The notes under the pieces: generated by a model
What the model saw: only the letters and a program-made list of their open reading frames with translations
Told to the model about the DNA's origin: nothing
The model's database searches: none
DNA from: JBFFXF01 sp041569895
GTDB taxonomy: Bacteria > Planctomycetota > UBA8108 > JACQVS01
Assembly: GCA_041569895.1 (NCBI GenBank)
Contig: JBFFXF010000001.1
Span: 1 to 64,000 of the forward strand
Reading direction: 5' to 3'
DNA length: 64,000 nt
Position numbers and translations under genes: made by a program
Part shown: positions 9,676-18,542 of the stretch, piece by piece
Numbering within the stretch: position 1 is the stretch's first letter
How the letters are laid out: each line of letters opens with the position of its first letter

Positions 9676-10271
9676 CCGACGACGAACCACACGACGTGAC
9701 GCGCATCCTCGGCGAGATCGCCGCCGGCGACTCCTCGGCCGTCGGGCGCCTCCTTCCCGTGGTCTACGATCGACTTCGCGCGCTCGCCGGGAGCTACTTC
9801 CGCGGACAGCCGGCGGCGCACACGCTCCAGCCGACCGCGCTCGTCCACGAGGCCTATCTGAAGATGGTCAACCAGCGCGACGCCCAGTTTCGCGATCGCG
9901 CGCACTTCCTCGCCGTGTGCGCCGTCGCCATGCGCCAGATTCTCGTCGATCACGCGCGGGAGCGCGCCGCGGCGAGGCGCGGGGGCGGCTGGCGCCGCAT
10001 CACGCTGTCGGGCGTCGACACGCCGTCGGGCAACACGCGCCAGATCGACGTCCTCGCCCTCGACGAGGCGCTCAACGACCTCGCGGAGCTCGACGAGCGT
10101 CAGGCGCTCGTCGTCGAGTACCGTTTCTTCGGCGGCATGAGCGTCGCCGAGGTCGCGGCGCGCATCGGCGTCTCGGAGAGGACCGTCGCGGACGACTGGC
10201 GCATGGCGAGGGCGTGGCTCCACGCCAGACTCGACGAGGGCCCGTCTCACGGCGGAAACGGTGACGTCTGA
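9672..10271 (+). CDS. ECF-type RNA polymerase sigma factor
   Basis: This 199-residue protein matches the ECF sigma subgroup common in Planctomycetota and Acidobacteria (sigma-70 ECF-like HTH, TIGR02999-type). Region 2 contains HTLQPTALVHEAYLKMV and FLAVCAVAMRQILVDHAR; region 4 contains the helix-turn-helix around GGMSVAEVAARIGVSERTV. No anti-sigma gene is adjacent. It is translationally coupled on both sides: its ATG overlaps the upstream kinase stop (ATGA) and its stop overlaps the downstream kinase start (TGATG). In this subgroup control by neighbouring Ser/Thr kinases is a known theme, and the layout fits that. An ATG 18 bases upstream is in frame but less well placed. Confidence 0.9.
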   Translation: MTDDEPHDVTRILGEIAAGDSSAVGRLLPVVYDRLRALAGSYFRGQPAAHTLQPTALVHEAYLKMVNQRDAQFRDRAHFLAVCAVAMRQILVDHARERAAARRGGGWRRITLSGVDTPSGNTRQIDVLALDEALNDLAELDERQALVVEYRFFGGMSVAEVAARIGVSERTVADDWRMARAWLHARLDEGPSHGGNGDV

Positions 10272-13200
10272 TGGACCGCCGCGAGCGTCACCAGCAGGTG
10301 CGCCGGCTCTTCCTGGAGGTCTGCGACCGTCCGCCGGAAGAACGGCGGTCGTACCTCGAGGAGGCGTGCGACGGCGACCGGGAGCTGATCGACGAGGTCG
10401 AGCGGCTGATCGAGCACGACTCGCGCTCGCAGGAGCTGGTCGACGAGTCGCAGCTCGAGAAGCGCGCCGACTGGCTCGTCGGCCACCTCGGCGAGGGTGA
10501 GGGTGACGGCGAGGGTGACGGCGAGGGTGACGCCGGGGGTGACACCGAGGGTTTCGAGGAGACGCTTCCGGAGCGCATCGGGCGCTATCGCGTCGTCGGC
10601 GTCCTCGGCCGCGGAGGCATGGGCATCGTCTACGAGGCGGAGCAGGATGAGCCCCGCCGTCAGGTGGCGCTCAAGGTGATCAACCCCGGTCTCGCCTCGG
10701 GCCGCGCTCTCGACCGTTTCCGCCACGAGGCCGAGATCCTCGGCAAGCTCGAGCACGCGGGAATCGCGCGGATCTACGAGGCCGGCACGGACCGGCGCGG
10801 CGGCGCGGTGACGCCGTTCTTCGCCATGGAGCGCATCGCCGGCAAGCCGATCCTGCAGTTCGCCACCGAGCGTGATCTTTCCGTGCGCGAGCGTGTCGAG
10901 CTGATCGCCAGGACGTGTGACGCGCTCGACTACGCGCACTCGAGGGGCATCGTCCACCGCGACCTGAAGCCCGGGAACATCCTGGTCGACGAGACGTCGT
11001 CCGTGCCGCAGCCGAAGATCCTCGACTTCGGCATCGCGCGAATCATCGACGTGGACGCCCAGACGGTGACGATGCAGACCGGAACCGGTCAGCTGATCGG
11101 CACCGTTCCGTACATGAGCCCCGAGCAGGCCGCCGCGACCGGTCAGGTCGACGCGCGGAGCGACGTCTACTCGCTCGGCGTCGTGCTCTACGAGCTGCTC
11201 GCCGGACGGCTTCCGCTCGACCCCCGCGGCAAGGCGATCCACGAGGCGGTTCGCGTGGTCCAGAAGATCGACCCGCCGTCGCTCGGGTCGATCGACACCC
11301 GGCTGCGCGGTGACCTCGAGACCATCGTCGCCAAGGCGCTCGCCAAGGAGCCGCCACGGCGCTACGCGTCCGCCGCCGACCTCGGGGCCGACCTGCGCCG
11401 CTACCTCGACGACCAGCCGATCCTGGCGCGTCCGCCGACGACCTTCTATCAGCTGTGGAAGTTCGCGCGGCGCAACAAGCCGCTCGTCGCCGGTGTCGTG
11501 GTGGCGTTCGTCGCCATGCTCGCGGCGACGATCGTCTCGCTGCGCCAGGCGAGCATCGCGCTGGATCGAGAGCGCATCGCGCTCCTGCACGCGTACCGCG
11601 CCAGCCTCGCCGCCGCGGCGACCGCCGTGCGCGATCGCGACCCGCTCGCTCACCAGGAAGAGCTCGAGTCGTCGGCGGAGCGGCTGCGCAACTGGGAGTG
11701 GCAGTACTGGAAGAGCCGCATCGACAGGAGCTCCGCGGTCATCGAGACGGGCGAGCGGATCGTCAATGCGACCTTCTCCGGCGCCGGTGACCGTGTCGTC
11801 CTCGTGCGGGGCGACGGCGTCATCGAGACCTGGCGCCCGGATCTCTGCACACGGTCGGCCTCGGTTCCGACCGACGCGCGGGTCGTCCACGAGGCCGCCT
11901 TCGACCGCGACGTGACGCGCATCGCGTGTGTCACCGGCGCGGCGCGGGACGAGATCGGGCTCTGGGACGTCTCCTCCGGCGAGCGTCGCGGCGCGATCCG
12001 ACTCTCCGCGAGCTGTCACAGCCTGCGCTTCTCTCGCGATGCGCGCTGGATCGTCGGCGCCGGCATCGAACGCGTCGCGTGGATCTGGGACGGCTCGAGC
12101 GCCGAGCCGTTGACGGTCGCCAGAAAGGAGCTCGGCAGGGTCTCGATTCCACGGCCGATCGCGTTCGTGCAGTCGGCCGGCGACGTGGTCATCGGGGGAA
12201 GAAGCGGCCTTCTCCACCAGCTCGATCTGCCCACGGGGGAGACTGTGAGGCGCGTCAACCTCGACACGCCGGACATCCTGTGCATGGCCTTTTCCTCCGA
12301 CGACGGCGTGTTCGTCTTCGGCGAGGCGAGCAACAAGGCGTACATCTGCGACGCGGTGAACGAATCGGTGAACTGGATCCTCAGGGGGCACAGGGCGCCG
12401 ATCCGGGCGCTGGCTCTCAGTCGCGACGACGCGCTCCTCGTCACGGCCGCCGACAGGACCGTGCGGCTCTGGGACGTCGCCACGGGCGGATCTCTCGCGA
12501 CCTTCACCGGTCACACGGACGAGCTCTCCGGTGTCGTCATCTCTCCGGGCGGAGAGAGGATTCTCTCCCGCGCGCTCGACGGCACCGTGCGCGTCTGGGA
12601 ACCACGGAGCGAGATCGACGTGACGCTCGGGCTCATCGAGGGCTCGCATCCTCGCGCCGCGCGCCTCACGCCCGACGGACGGCTGCTGCTGGTCGCCGTG
12701 TTTCATCGACGCGTCGAGCTCTGGGACCCGCGCACCGCCGAGCAGATCGTCGCGCACGAGAGCACGCTGTCGCCGAGGCTCACGGACCTCGTGGTCTCGC
12801 CGCGCGATGGGAGGCACGTCGCGTTCGCGTCGAGCGCCGGCGAGATCGAGCTCCGCGAGGTGCTGTCGTGGCGGCGAGTCGCCGCGGCGCGCCATCCGAG
12901 CAGGCGCGAGATCGAGCTTGCCTTCAGTCCCTCGGGAGAACAACTTGCCTCGACCTCGGCGGACGGTTCGGTGTCGGTCTGGTCGGTCCCCGGCCTCGAG
13001 GAGATCGCGTCACGGACGCCGGGCAAGTCGACGCCCTCCGCGGGGCTCGCTTTCGGTCCCCGGGGGCGAATCGCCACCGGCGTCGGCGCGGACGTCTGGC
13101 TCTCCGACGCCGGGACGCTCGACACACGGGTGCTCGCGGTCGGTTCCGCTGCCGTGACCTGCGTGGCCTGGGACCGCGCCGGCGAGCGGCTCGCGGTGGG

Positions 13201-13672
13201 GGATGCGGATGGGGCCGTGCACATCCGGCGGCGCGACGGCCGGCTCCTCGGCACCCTCCGCGGCCACTCCGAGGCCGTCACGCGTGTCACCTTCTCACCC
13301 GACGGGAGCCGCGTCGCCTCCGGAGCCGAGGACACGACGGTCAGGGTGTGGGACTCGACCGCGTTTCACGAGGTGACGAGGCTGAGCGAGCAGGGGGCGA
13401 GGATCCACGACCTCGAGTTCGATTCGCGGGGCACCATGCTCGTGAGCGCGTCGAACGACGGGTCGATCCGGTTCTTCGACATCGAGCCCGACTGGAAGCG
13501 ACTGGTGCGACACCGGCGCATCGCCGCGAGAGCCGACGACGCGCGAAAGGCGGTGGACGCCGTCCTCGAGACCACGGACGACCACGCGCTCGCCCTCGAG
13601 CGACTCCGCGCCGAGATCGACGGCGACGACGTTCTGCTCGATGCGGCGATCCGGGAGTTGATCCGGCGGTGA
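10271..13672 (+). CDS. Membrane Ser/Thr kinase with two WD40 propellers
   Basis: This 1133-residue protein begins with a 70-residue helical region like that seen in kinases encoded beside ECF sigma genes (RRLFLEVCDRPPEERRSYLEEAC). A Glu/Gly/Asp repeat linker (residues 74-94) follows. The kinase domain (about 106-372) has GRGGMGIV, VALKVI, HRDLKPGN, DFG and SPEQ. One membrane segment lies at about 405-425, then a 700-residue outer part with roughly 14 WD40 blades (e.g. HRAPIRALALSRDD...VRLWD and HSEAVTRVTFSPDG...VRVWD), enough for two seven-bladed propellers. The start overlaps the sigma factor stop. A cytoplasmic kinase controlled by an extracytoplasmic propeller sensor is the natural reading. 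The target and ligand are unknown. Confidence 0.88.
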   Translation: MDRRERHQQVRRLFLEVCDRPPEERRSYLEEACDGDRELIDEVERLIEHDSRSQELVDESQLEKRADWLVGHLGEGEGDGEGDGEGDAGGDTEGFEETLPERIGRYRVVGVLGRGGMGIVYEAEQDEPRRQVALKVINPGLASGRALDRFRHEAEILGKLEHAGIARIYEAGTDRRGGAVTPFFAMERIAGKPILQFATERDLSVRERVELIARTCDALDYAHSRGIVHRDLKPGNILVDETSSVPQPKILDFGIARIIDVDAQTVTMQTGTGQLIGTVPYMSPEQAAATGQVDARSDVYSLGVVLYELLAGRLPLDPRGKAIHEAVRVVQKIDPPSLGSIDTRLRGDLETIVAKALAKEPPRRYASAADLGADLRRYLDDQPILARPPTTFYQLWKFARRNKPLVAGVVVAFVAMLAATIVSLRQASIALDRERIALLHAYRASLAAAATAVRDRDPLAHQEELESSAERLRNWEWQYWKSRIDRSSAVIETGERIVNATFSGAGDRVVLVRGDGVIETWRPDLCTRSASVPTDARVVHEAAFDRDVTRIACVTGAARDEIGLWDVSSGERRGAIRLSASCHSLRFSRDARWIVGAGIERVAWIWDGSSAEPLTVARKELGRVSIPRPIAFVQSAGDVVIGGRSGLLHQLDLPTGETVRRVNLDTPDILCMAFSSDDGVFVFGEASNKAYICDAVNESVNWILRGHRAPIRALALSRDDALLVTAADRTVRLWDVATGGSLATFTGHTDELSGVVISPGGERILSRALDGTVRVWEPRSEIDVTLGLIEGSHPRAARLTPDGRLLLVAVFHRRVELWDPRTAEQIVAHESTLSPRLTDLVVSPRDGRHVAFASSAGEIELREVLSWRRVAAARHPSRREIELAFSPSGEQLASTSADGSVSVWSVPGLEEIASRTPGKSTPSAGLAFGPRGRIATGVGADVWLSDAGTLDTRVLAVGSAAVTCVAWDRAGERLAVGDADGAVHIRRRDGRLLGTLRGHSEAVTRVTFSPDGSRVASGAEDTTVRVWDSTAFHEVTRLSEQGARIHDLEFDSRGTMLVSASNDGSIRFFDIEPDWKRLVRHRRIAARADDARKAVDAVLETTDDHALALERLRAEIDGDDVLLDAAIRELIRR
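10493..10552 (+). repeat. In-frame 12-bp repeats in kinase linker
   Basis: About five copies of GAGGGTGACGGC-like units, with slight drift, encode an acidic Glu-Gly-Asp linker between the N-terminal helices and the kinase domain. It parallels the repeat linker in the kinase two genes upstream. Confidence 0.85.
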
Positions 13673-13736
13673 GCCGAGGGAGCGAGACCCGTGCCCGAAA
13701 GGCTGCTCGAATAGCGGAGGTTTGCTGTCAGACGAT

Positions 13737-14044
13737 TCATAAGGAAGGCAGGAAACTCAGGAAGGCAGGAAACGGAAGGATTGATGGGGTCGAGCTTCGT
13801 GAGCCTCACTCGCTCCTCGAACGGAGTCGAGAGGTCGGGTCATTTGCTGATTCCACTGCGAACACAAAGAAACTCCTCTGTGCGTCTCTGTGCTCTCACG
13901 CGGTGCTGCGCTCGCGCAGCGCCGCTGTGGTTCAAATCGTAACCGACCCTCGCTTCTCGATGATGTCTTCGAGATCGACAGAGCTCACAAGGCACGACCA
14001 GACTCGTTTCCTGCCTTCCTCTTCTTCCTGCCTTCCTTATAAAC
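13737..14044. repeat. Intergenic element with 37-bp inverted arms and inner hairpin
   Basis: The 442-base gap between the kinase and tex holds no convincing gene. It is bounded by inverted arms: the left arm (13737-13773) contains AAGGAAGGCAGGAAACTCAGG and the right arm (14006-14044) contains its near complement ending CCTTCCTTATAAAC. Each arm is itself a doubled AGGAAGGCAGGAA unit. A 12-bp stem with two-base loop, one G-T pair, lies at 13900-13925. The left arm plus flank (to about 13810) reappears inverted at 43831-43904, so the sequence is dispersed. No transposase is present. It could be a non-autonomous element or a product of intergenic rearrangement. Confidence 0.75.
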
Positions 14045-14114
14045 GCGTCGCAGAGTCTCGCGGGCGGAGTCGAGCACCCTTTTCGGGCACGGGCCGGGAC
14101 CGGGGACGGAGGGT

Positions 14115-16601
14115 TTACCAGCGGCGCTTGAACTTGTCGAGCAGGTCGTGGAGGTCCTTCTCCGTGACCGGGCCGCTGTCGCGGCGGTCCTCGCGTGGCT
14201 TGCGGGGCGGACGGGATCGGCGCAGCTCGTCCCGCGTGCCGCGTTGCCCGCGCTCGCCGCCGTTCTGTCGCCGCTTTCCCTGCGCCTGGCCTCGCTTCTT
14301 GCGGCGCCCGCGCTCGTGTCGGGGCTTCGGCTGGAGCGCCTTCATCGAGAGCGTGATGCGCTCGCGCTCGCGGTCGACCTCGACGACCTTGACCTTGACC
14401 ACCTGGCCGACGTGGATCACCTCGCGCGGGTCCTGCACCCATCGGTGCGAGAGCTCCGAGAGGTGCACGAGACCGTCTCGCTTGACGCCGATGTCGACGA
14501 ACGCGCCGAAGTTGGTGACGTTCGACACGCGTCCCTCGAGGACCATCTCGGGCTGGACGTCCTCGATCGACTGCACGTCGTCGCGCCACTTCGGCGTCGC
14601 GAACTTTGGTCGCGGGTCGCGGCCGGGGCGCTCGAGCTCGGCGCGGATGTCGCGAAGGGTGAACTCTCCGATGCCCTGCTCGACGTCGACGAACTTGCTG
14701 AAGTCGACGCGCGAGACGAGCTCCGGCTCGCCGATCAGCTTGCCGATGTCGACTCCGAGCTCCCCCGCCATCGCCTCGACGAGCTCGTAGCGCTCCGGGT
14801 GGATCGCGGTGCCGTCGAGCGATGGCTGGTCGCCGCGGATGCGCAGGAAGCCCGCGGACTGCTCGAACGTTCGCGGACCGAAACCGCTCACCCCGAGCAG
14901 GTCCTGGCGAGAGCCGAAGCGGCCGTGCTCGTCACGGAAGGCGACGACGCTCCGGGCGAGGCGCTCGGAGAGACCCGACACGCGTCGCAGGAGCGCCACG
15001 GACGCGGTGTTCAGCTCGACACCGACACTGTTGACGACGGACTCGACGGCGAAGTCCAGCTCGCTCGCGAGCTGCTTCTGGTTGACGTCGTGCTGGTACT
15101 GTCCGACACCGAGCGACTTCGGCGTGATCTTCACCAGCTCGGCGAGCGGGTCCTGCAGCCGGCGCGCGATCGAGACCGCCCCGCGATGCGCGACGTCCAG
15201 CTCCGGCAGCTCCTCCCGCGCGAGCGGCGACGCGGAGTACACCGAGGCGCCGGTCTCCGGAACGATGGTGACGATCACCCCGGACAGCGCCTCGCCGCCG
15301 TGGTCGCGGATCGCCGCGCGGGCGAATGTCTCGGTCTCGCGGCTGCCGGTGCCGTTGCCGACGGCGATCGCGCTGACCTGGTGCTTGCGAGTGAGCTCGA
15401 CGATGGTCGCCGCGGCCTCCTCCGGTCTCGCCTCCGGCGGCGTCGGAAAGATCGTCGACGTCGCCAGGACCTTGCCAGTGCCGTCGACCACCGCGATCTT
15501 GCACCCCGTGCGATATCCCGGGTCGATGCCCATGACGTGAAGCTGGCCGAGCGGTGGCTGCAGCAGAAGCGCCTCGAGGTTGGCGCGGAAGACGCGGATC
15601 GCCTCGCCCTCGGCCTGCTCGCGCGCGGAGGCGCGGATCTCGTTGGTGATCGAGGGGCGTAGCAGCCTGCGGTACCCGTCGCGCGTCGCGTCGGCGACCT
15701 CCTTGCCGCACGGCGAATCGATCGATACGCCCCAGCTGCGGACGAGGCGGTCGATCTCGCGCTCGTCGTCGATCTCGAGTGTCACCAGAAGGACTCCCGC
15801 GCGCTCTCCCCGGAAGATGGCGAGCCGCCGGTGCGACGGCGCGCGGGCGAGCGGCTCCCGGTGATCGAAGTAGTCGCGATAGACGGAGCCCTTTTCCTCC
15901 TTGCCGGTGACCACCTTGACGGCCAGCCGGGCCTCGGCGGCCATGACGCCGCGCAGGTGCGCGCGATGCCCGGCGTCGTCGGCGACACGCTCCGCGAGGA
16001 TGTCACGCGCGCCTGCGATCGCGTCCGCCGCGGTGGCGACGCCCTTCTCGGCGTCGACGAACTCGGCGGCGAGCTCCTCCGGCGTGATCGTCTCACCCGC
16101 GCGCGCCAGGAGGGCGTCCGCGAGCGGCTCCAGCCCTTTCTCACGCGCGTCGCGCGCCCGGGATTTCTTCTTCCTGCGGTAGGGCTGGTAGAGATCCTCG
16201 AGCGCCTGCTTCGTGGTCGCCGCGTGGATGGCACGCTCGAGCTCCTCGGTGAGCTGGCCCTGGTCCGAGATGCTCGCGAGGATCACGTCGCGTCTGGCGG
16301 CCAGCTCGAGGAAGTACGCCCTGCGCTTGTAGATGGTCTCGAGCTGCTCGTCGAGCAGGCCGCCGGTCGCCTCCTTGCGGTAGCGGGCGACGAAGGGGAC
16401 GGTGCATTCGTCCGCGAACAGCGCGTCCGCCGCCTGCACCTGCTGCTTTCGCAGACCGAGCTCGCCGGCGATGGCGCCGACGAACCGGTCCTCGAGACGC
16501 GGCGCCTCGAGACGCGGTGCATCAAGACGCGATGCATCAGGACGCGAAGCATCAGGACGCGAAGCATCGGGACGCGATGCGGTCTCCGTCTCAGTCGACA
16601 T
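14115..16601 (-). CDS. tex: Tex-family S1 RNA-binding transcription accessory protein
   Basis: This 828-residue cytoplasmic protein matches Tex throughout. It has the N-terminal helical region (VPFVARYRKEATGGLL; ALEDLYQPYRRKKK), the YqgF-like RNase H fold (MGIDPGYRTGCKIAVVD), the helix-hairpin-helix region (LLGVSGFGPRTFEQSAGFLRI), and a C-terminal S1 domain (VSNVTNFGAFVDIGVKRDGLVH). Tex binds nucleic acid and the elongating RNA polymerase and is broadly conserved. Unusual are an N-terminal run of DASRPDASRP repeats (residues about 10-38) and a basic Lys/Arg/Gly-rich C-terminal tail of some 70 residues after the S1 domain. It is a single-gene unit, convergent with the kinase operon and divergent from 16760. 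Confidence 0.93.
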   Translation of the reverse strand: MSTETETASRPDASRPDASRPDASRLDAPRLEAPRLEDRFVGAIAGELGLRKQQVQAADALFADECTVPFVARYRKEATGGLLDEQLETIYKRRAYFLELAARRDVILASISDQGQLTEELERAIHAATTKQALEDLYQPYRRKKKSRARDAREKGLEPLADALLARAGETITPEELAAEFVDAEKGVATAADAIAGARDILAERVADDAGHRAHLRGVMAAEARLAVKVVTGKEEKGSVYRDYFDHREPLARAPSHRRLAIFRGERAGVLLVTLEIDDEREIDRLVRSWGVSIDSPCGKEVADATRDGYRRLLRPSITNEIRASAREQAEGEAIRVFRANLEALLLQPPLGQLHVMGIDPGYRTGCKIAVVDGTGKVLATSTIFPTPPEARPEEAAATIVELTRKHQVSAIAVGNGTGSRETETFARAAIRDHGGEALSGVIVTIVPETGASVYSASPLAREELPELDVAHRGAVSIARRLQDPLAELVKITPKSLGVGQYQHDVNQKQLASELDFAVESVVNSVGVELNTASVALLRRVSGLSERLARSVVAFRDEHGRFGSRQDLLGVSGFGPRTFEQSAGFLRIRGDQPSLDGTAIHPERYELVEAMAGELGVDIGKLIGEPELVSRVDFSKFVDVEQGIGEFTLRDIRAELERPGRDPRPKFATPKWRDDVQSIEDVQPEMVLEGRVSNVTNFGAFVDIGVKRDGLVHLSELSHRWVQDPREVIHVGQVVKVKVVEVDRERERITLSMKALQPKPRHERGRRKKRGQAQGKRRQNGGERGQRGTRDELRRSRPPRKPREDRRDSGPVTEKDLHDLLDKFKRRW
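16486..16583 (-). repeat. 15-bp repeats at the 5' end of tex
   Basis: About six degenerating copies of a unit like GCATCAGGACGCGAA lie in frame in tex and encode DASRP/DAPRL. Copies nearest the start codon are closest to identical, and they decay into DAPRLEAPRLE. Confidence 0.85.
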
Positions 16602-16719
16602 CGAAACGGCGATTCAAGCGGCGCTTCGACCGCGGTTCATGCGGGTTCGCCTGCCTCACGTCAAGGGCCGAACCACGAAACGCCCTGCACCGGGGCGATC
16701 GGTCATCCTGCCAAGATTC

Positions 16720-16761
16720 TTGTAAAGGTCAAGGTCCGAAATAAGATGGACCAGCGTCCAT
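16720..16761 (+). promoter_or_regulatory. Candidate promoter with perfect inverted repeat over the start codon
   Basis: TTGTAA (16720-16725), a 16-base spacer and TAAGAT (16742-16747) put the start of transcription about six bases before the ATG at 16760. A perfect inverted repeat, ATGGAC-CAGC-GTCCAT (16746-16761), covers the end of the -10 element and the first two bases of the start codon. It could be an operator or an RNA hairpin hiding the start. Confidence 0.4.
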
Positions 16762-17182
16762 GATCTCCCACATCGTCACCCTTGCACTCATCAATATCGC
16801 GCGAGCGATCGCCGGCTTCGCGCTCGGCGTGCTGCTCCTCTACTCGAGCGACGCGTCGGGCTATGACGGCGAGCGCGCGAAGCGGATCGTCGAGGGTGAC
16901 CTGACCGCGTTCCTGGTCATCGGCTGCGTCGTGATCGCGGTGTCCTGTCTCCGCCTCGTCCAGGGCGGGGCGTCCGTGCTCGACGTCTTTCGATCGCGAC
17001 GCGCGCGCGGCGGGCGCCCGCCTCGATCGCAGCTCTCGCGGCGCCTCGGACTCGGACTGTCGATCCTCGACCTGGTCAACATCGTGCTCTTCCCGCTCTC
17101 GACCGCGTGCGGCGTCTACGGACTGATCGTCTGCCGCCACCCGGATACCATCGACTTCTACGAGGGGAGATTCTCTGCATGA
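16760..17182 (+). CDS. Small multi-pass membrane protein, function unknown
   Basis: I do not recognise this 140-residue protein. It has three or four hydrophobic stretches (about residues 3-28, 48-70 and 99-124) separated by short charged loops, with an Arg-rich loop around residues 78-95 (FRSRRARGGRPPRSQLSRR) that should be cytoplasmic. The ATG at 16760 lacks a Shine-Dalgarno and lies within an inverted repeat directly after a promoter-like pair. Its stop overlaps the start of the PHP protein (ATGA), so the two are translationally coupled. Lengthwise hydrophobic pattern and codon use agree with a real gene. Confidence 0.6.
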   Translation: MISHIVTLALINIARAIAGFALGVLLLYSSDASGYDGERAKRIVEGDLTAFLVIGCVVIAVSCLRLVQGGASVLDVFRSRRARGGRPPRSQLSRRLGLGLSILDLVNIVLFPLSTACGVYGLIVCRHPDTIDFYEGRFSA

Positions 17183-18267
17183 AATCCCGATCGACGCCCG
17201 GCGGGACGCGTCCGCGGGCGGCGAGGACCATCGTCGCCGCCTCGGCGCTCGGTCTCGCCGTCGCCCTCGGCGTGTCGTGCGCCATGCTGACGTCCCTGGC
17301 CACCGGCCAGGAGAAGGACGAGCCGCCGCTCCGCTGGTTCAAGGGCAACACCCACACCCACACCTTGAACTCCGACGGCGACAGCCCACCTGGCGAGGTC
17401 GCCCACTGGTATCGGGATCACCGGTACGACTTCCTCATGCTCTCCGACCACAACTACTACACGGTGATCGACGAGCTCCAGCGCGAGCTCGACCGCGAGC
17501 ACGAGCGCCTGGACAAGCACAGGCTGCTGCTGATCCCCGGCGAGGAGGTGACCGATCAGTTTGTCGAGGGCAAGCGCGGGTACGCGCTCCACGTCAACGG
17601 TATCGACACGAGCCGGGTCGTCGGCGCCCAGGGCGGTGATTCGGTCGTCGGCGTGTTGCAGCGCTGCATCGACGCGATCCACGCCGCGGGCGGTCTCCCG
17701 CACGTCAACCACCCGAACTTCCGCTGGTCCCTCACCGCGGACGACATCTACTCTCTCGAGCGGCTGCAGCACTTCGAGATCTACAACGGTCACCCGCTCG
17801 TCCACAACCTCGGAGGCGGCGACCGGCCCAGCCTCGAGGAGATGTGGGACGCGATCCTCTCACGCGGCCGCCAGATCTTCGGCGTCGCCGTCGACGACGC
17901 GCACGAGTTCCAGCGATTCGGTCCCGAGCGCTCGAACCCCGGCCGCGGCTGGGTGGTCGTCCGCGCTCGCCGCCTCGACCGCAAGACCATCGTCGGCGCG
18001 CTGAAGCGCGGCGACTTCTACTGCTCGACGGGCGTCGAGCTCGAGACGGTCGACGTCGACGCCGGCACCCTGAGCCTGCGCATCCGACGCGCGAACGACT
18101 CGCTCTACCGCACCGAGTTCATCGGCCGGAACGGCCGCGTCCTCGCCGTCGACACGACCCTCGAGCCGTCCTACACGCTCCGGGAGGGCGACCTCTACGT
18201 CCGGGCGCGGGTGCGCTCGAGCGGTGGGGGGATGGCGTGGACGCAGGCGGTGTTCGCGGGGAGTTGA
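17179..18267 (+). CDS. Exported PHP-domain metal-dependent phosphoesterase-like protein
   Basis: This 362-residue protein has an N-terminal signal segment (hydrophobic residues about 18-38) and then a PHP domain whose metal-binding positions are visible: GNTHTHTLNSDG, MLSDHNYY, IPGEEVT, LPHVNHPNF and GVAVDDAHEF. PHP proteins hydrolyse phosphoesters using a cluster of metal ions. Secreted single-domain PHP proteins are common in this kind of genome, but their substrates are mostly unknown. The last 90 residues form a beta-rich tail (ELETVDVDAGTLSLRIRR). The start overlaps the stop of the upstream membrane protein. A modular repeat array begins soon after the stop. Confidence 0.78.
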   Translation: MKSRSTPGGTRPRAARTIVAASALGLAVALGVSCAMLTSLATGQEKDEPPLRWFKGNTHTHTLNSDGDSPPGEVAHWYRDHRYDFLMLSDHNYYTVIDELQRELDREHERLDKHRLLLIPGEEVTDQFVEGKRGYALHVNGIDTSRVVGAQGGDSVVGVLQRCIDAIHAAGGLPHVNHPNFRWSLTADDIYSLERLQHFEIYNGHPLVHNLGGGDRPSLEEMWDAILSRGRQIFGVAVDDAHEFQRFGPERSNPGRGWVVVRARRLDRKTIVGALKRGDFYCSTGVELETVDVDAGTLSLRIRRANDSLYRTEFIGRNGRVLAVDTTLEPSYTLREGDLYVRARVRSSGGGMAWTQAVFAGS

Positions 18268-18289
18268 GCCCGCGGATACGGTTGGCGAG

Positions 18290-18536
18290 ACGGAGGACGG
18301 AGACGGAGCACAGAGACCAGAGGACAGAGACCAGAACCCGCGGGTCGGAATCGGTCATCGGAATCGGAATCGGCGTCGGCATCGGACATCGGACATCGGA
18401 GTCGGTTCTCTGATATCGGCCTCGGTCATCGGCCTCGAACTCCCCCTACCCGGCCCGGACGTCGGCCACCACAGCGACTCCGAGAGTCTTCGGGCACGGG
18501 CACGGGCACGGGCACGGGCACGGGGACGGGGACGGT
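18290..18536. repeat. Modular intergenic array: AGAGACCAG, TCGGAN and GGGCAC units
   Basis: The gap between two convergent genes is filled by short-period arrays in a fixed order. There are AGAGACCAG-like units (about 18311-18335), a run of TCGGAN/TCGGCN hexamers (about 18345-18435), then GGGCAC hexamers passing into GGGGAC (18490-18536). The hexamer types recur in other gaps of the window. No gene is present. Confidence 0.9.
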
Positions 18537-18542
18537 ACGCCC

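Noticed and set aside
13737..14044. Insertion sequence
   Set aside because: Inverted arms exist but no transposase frame or target duplication was seen.
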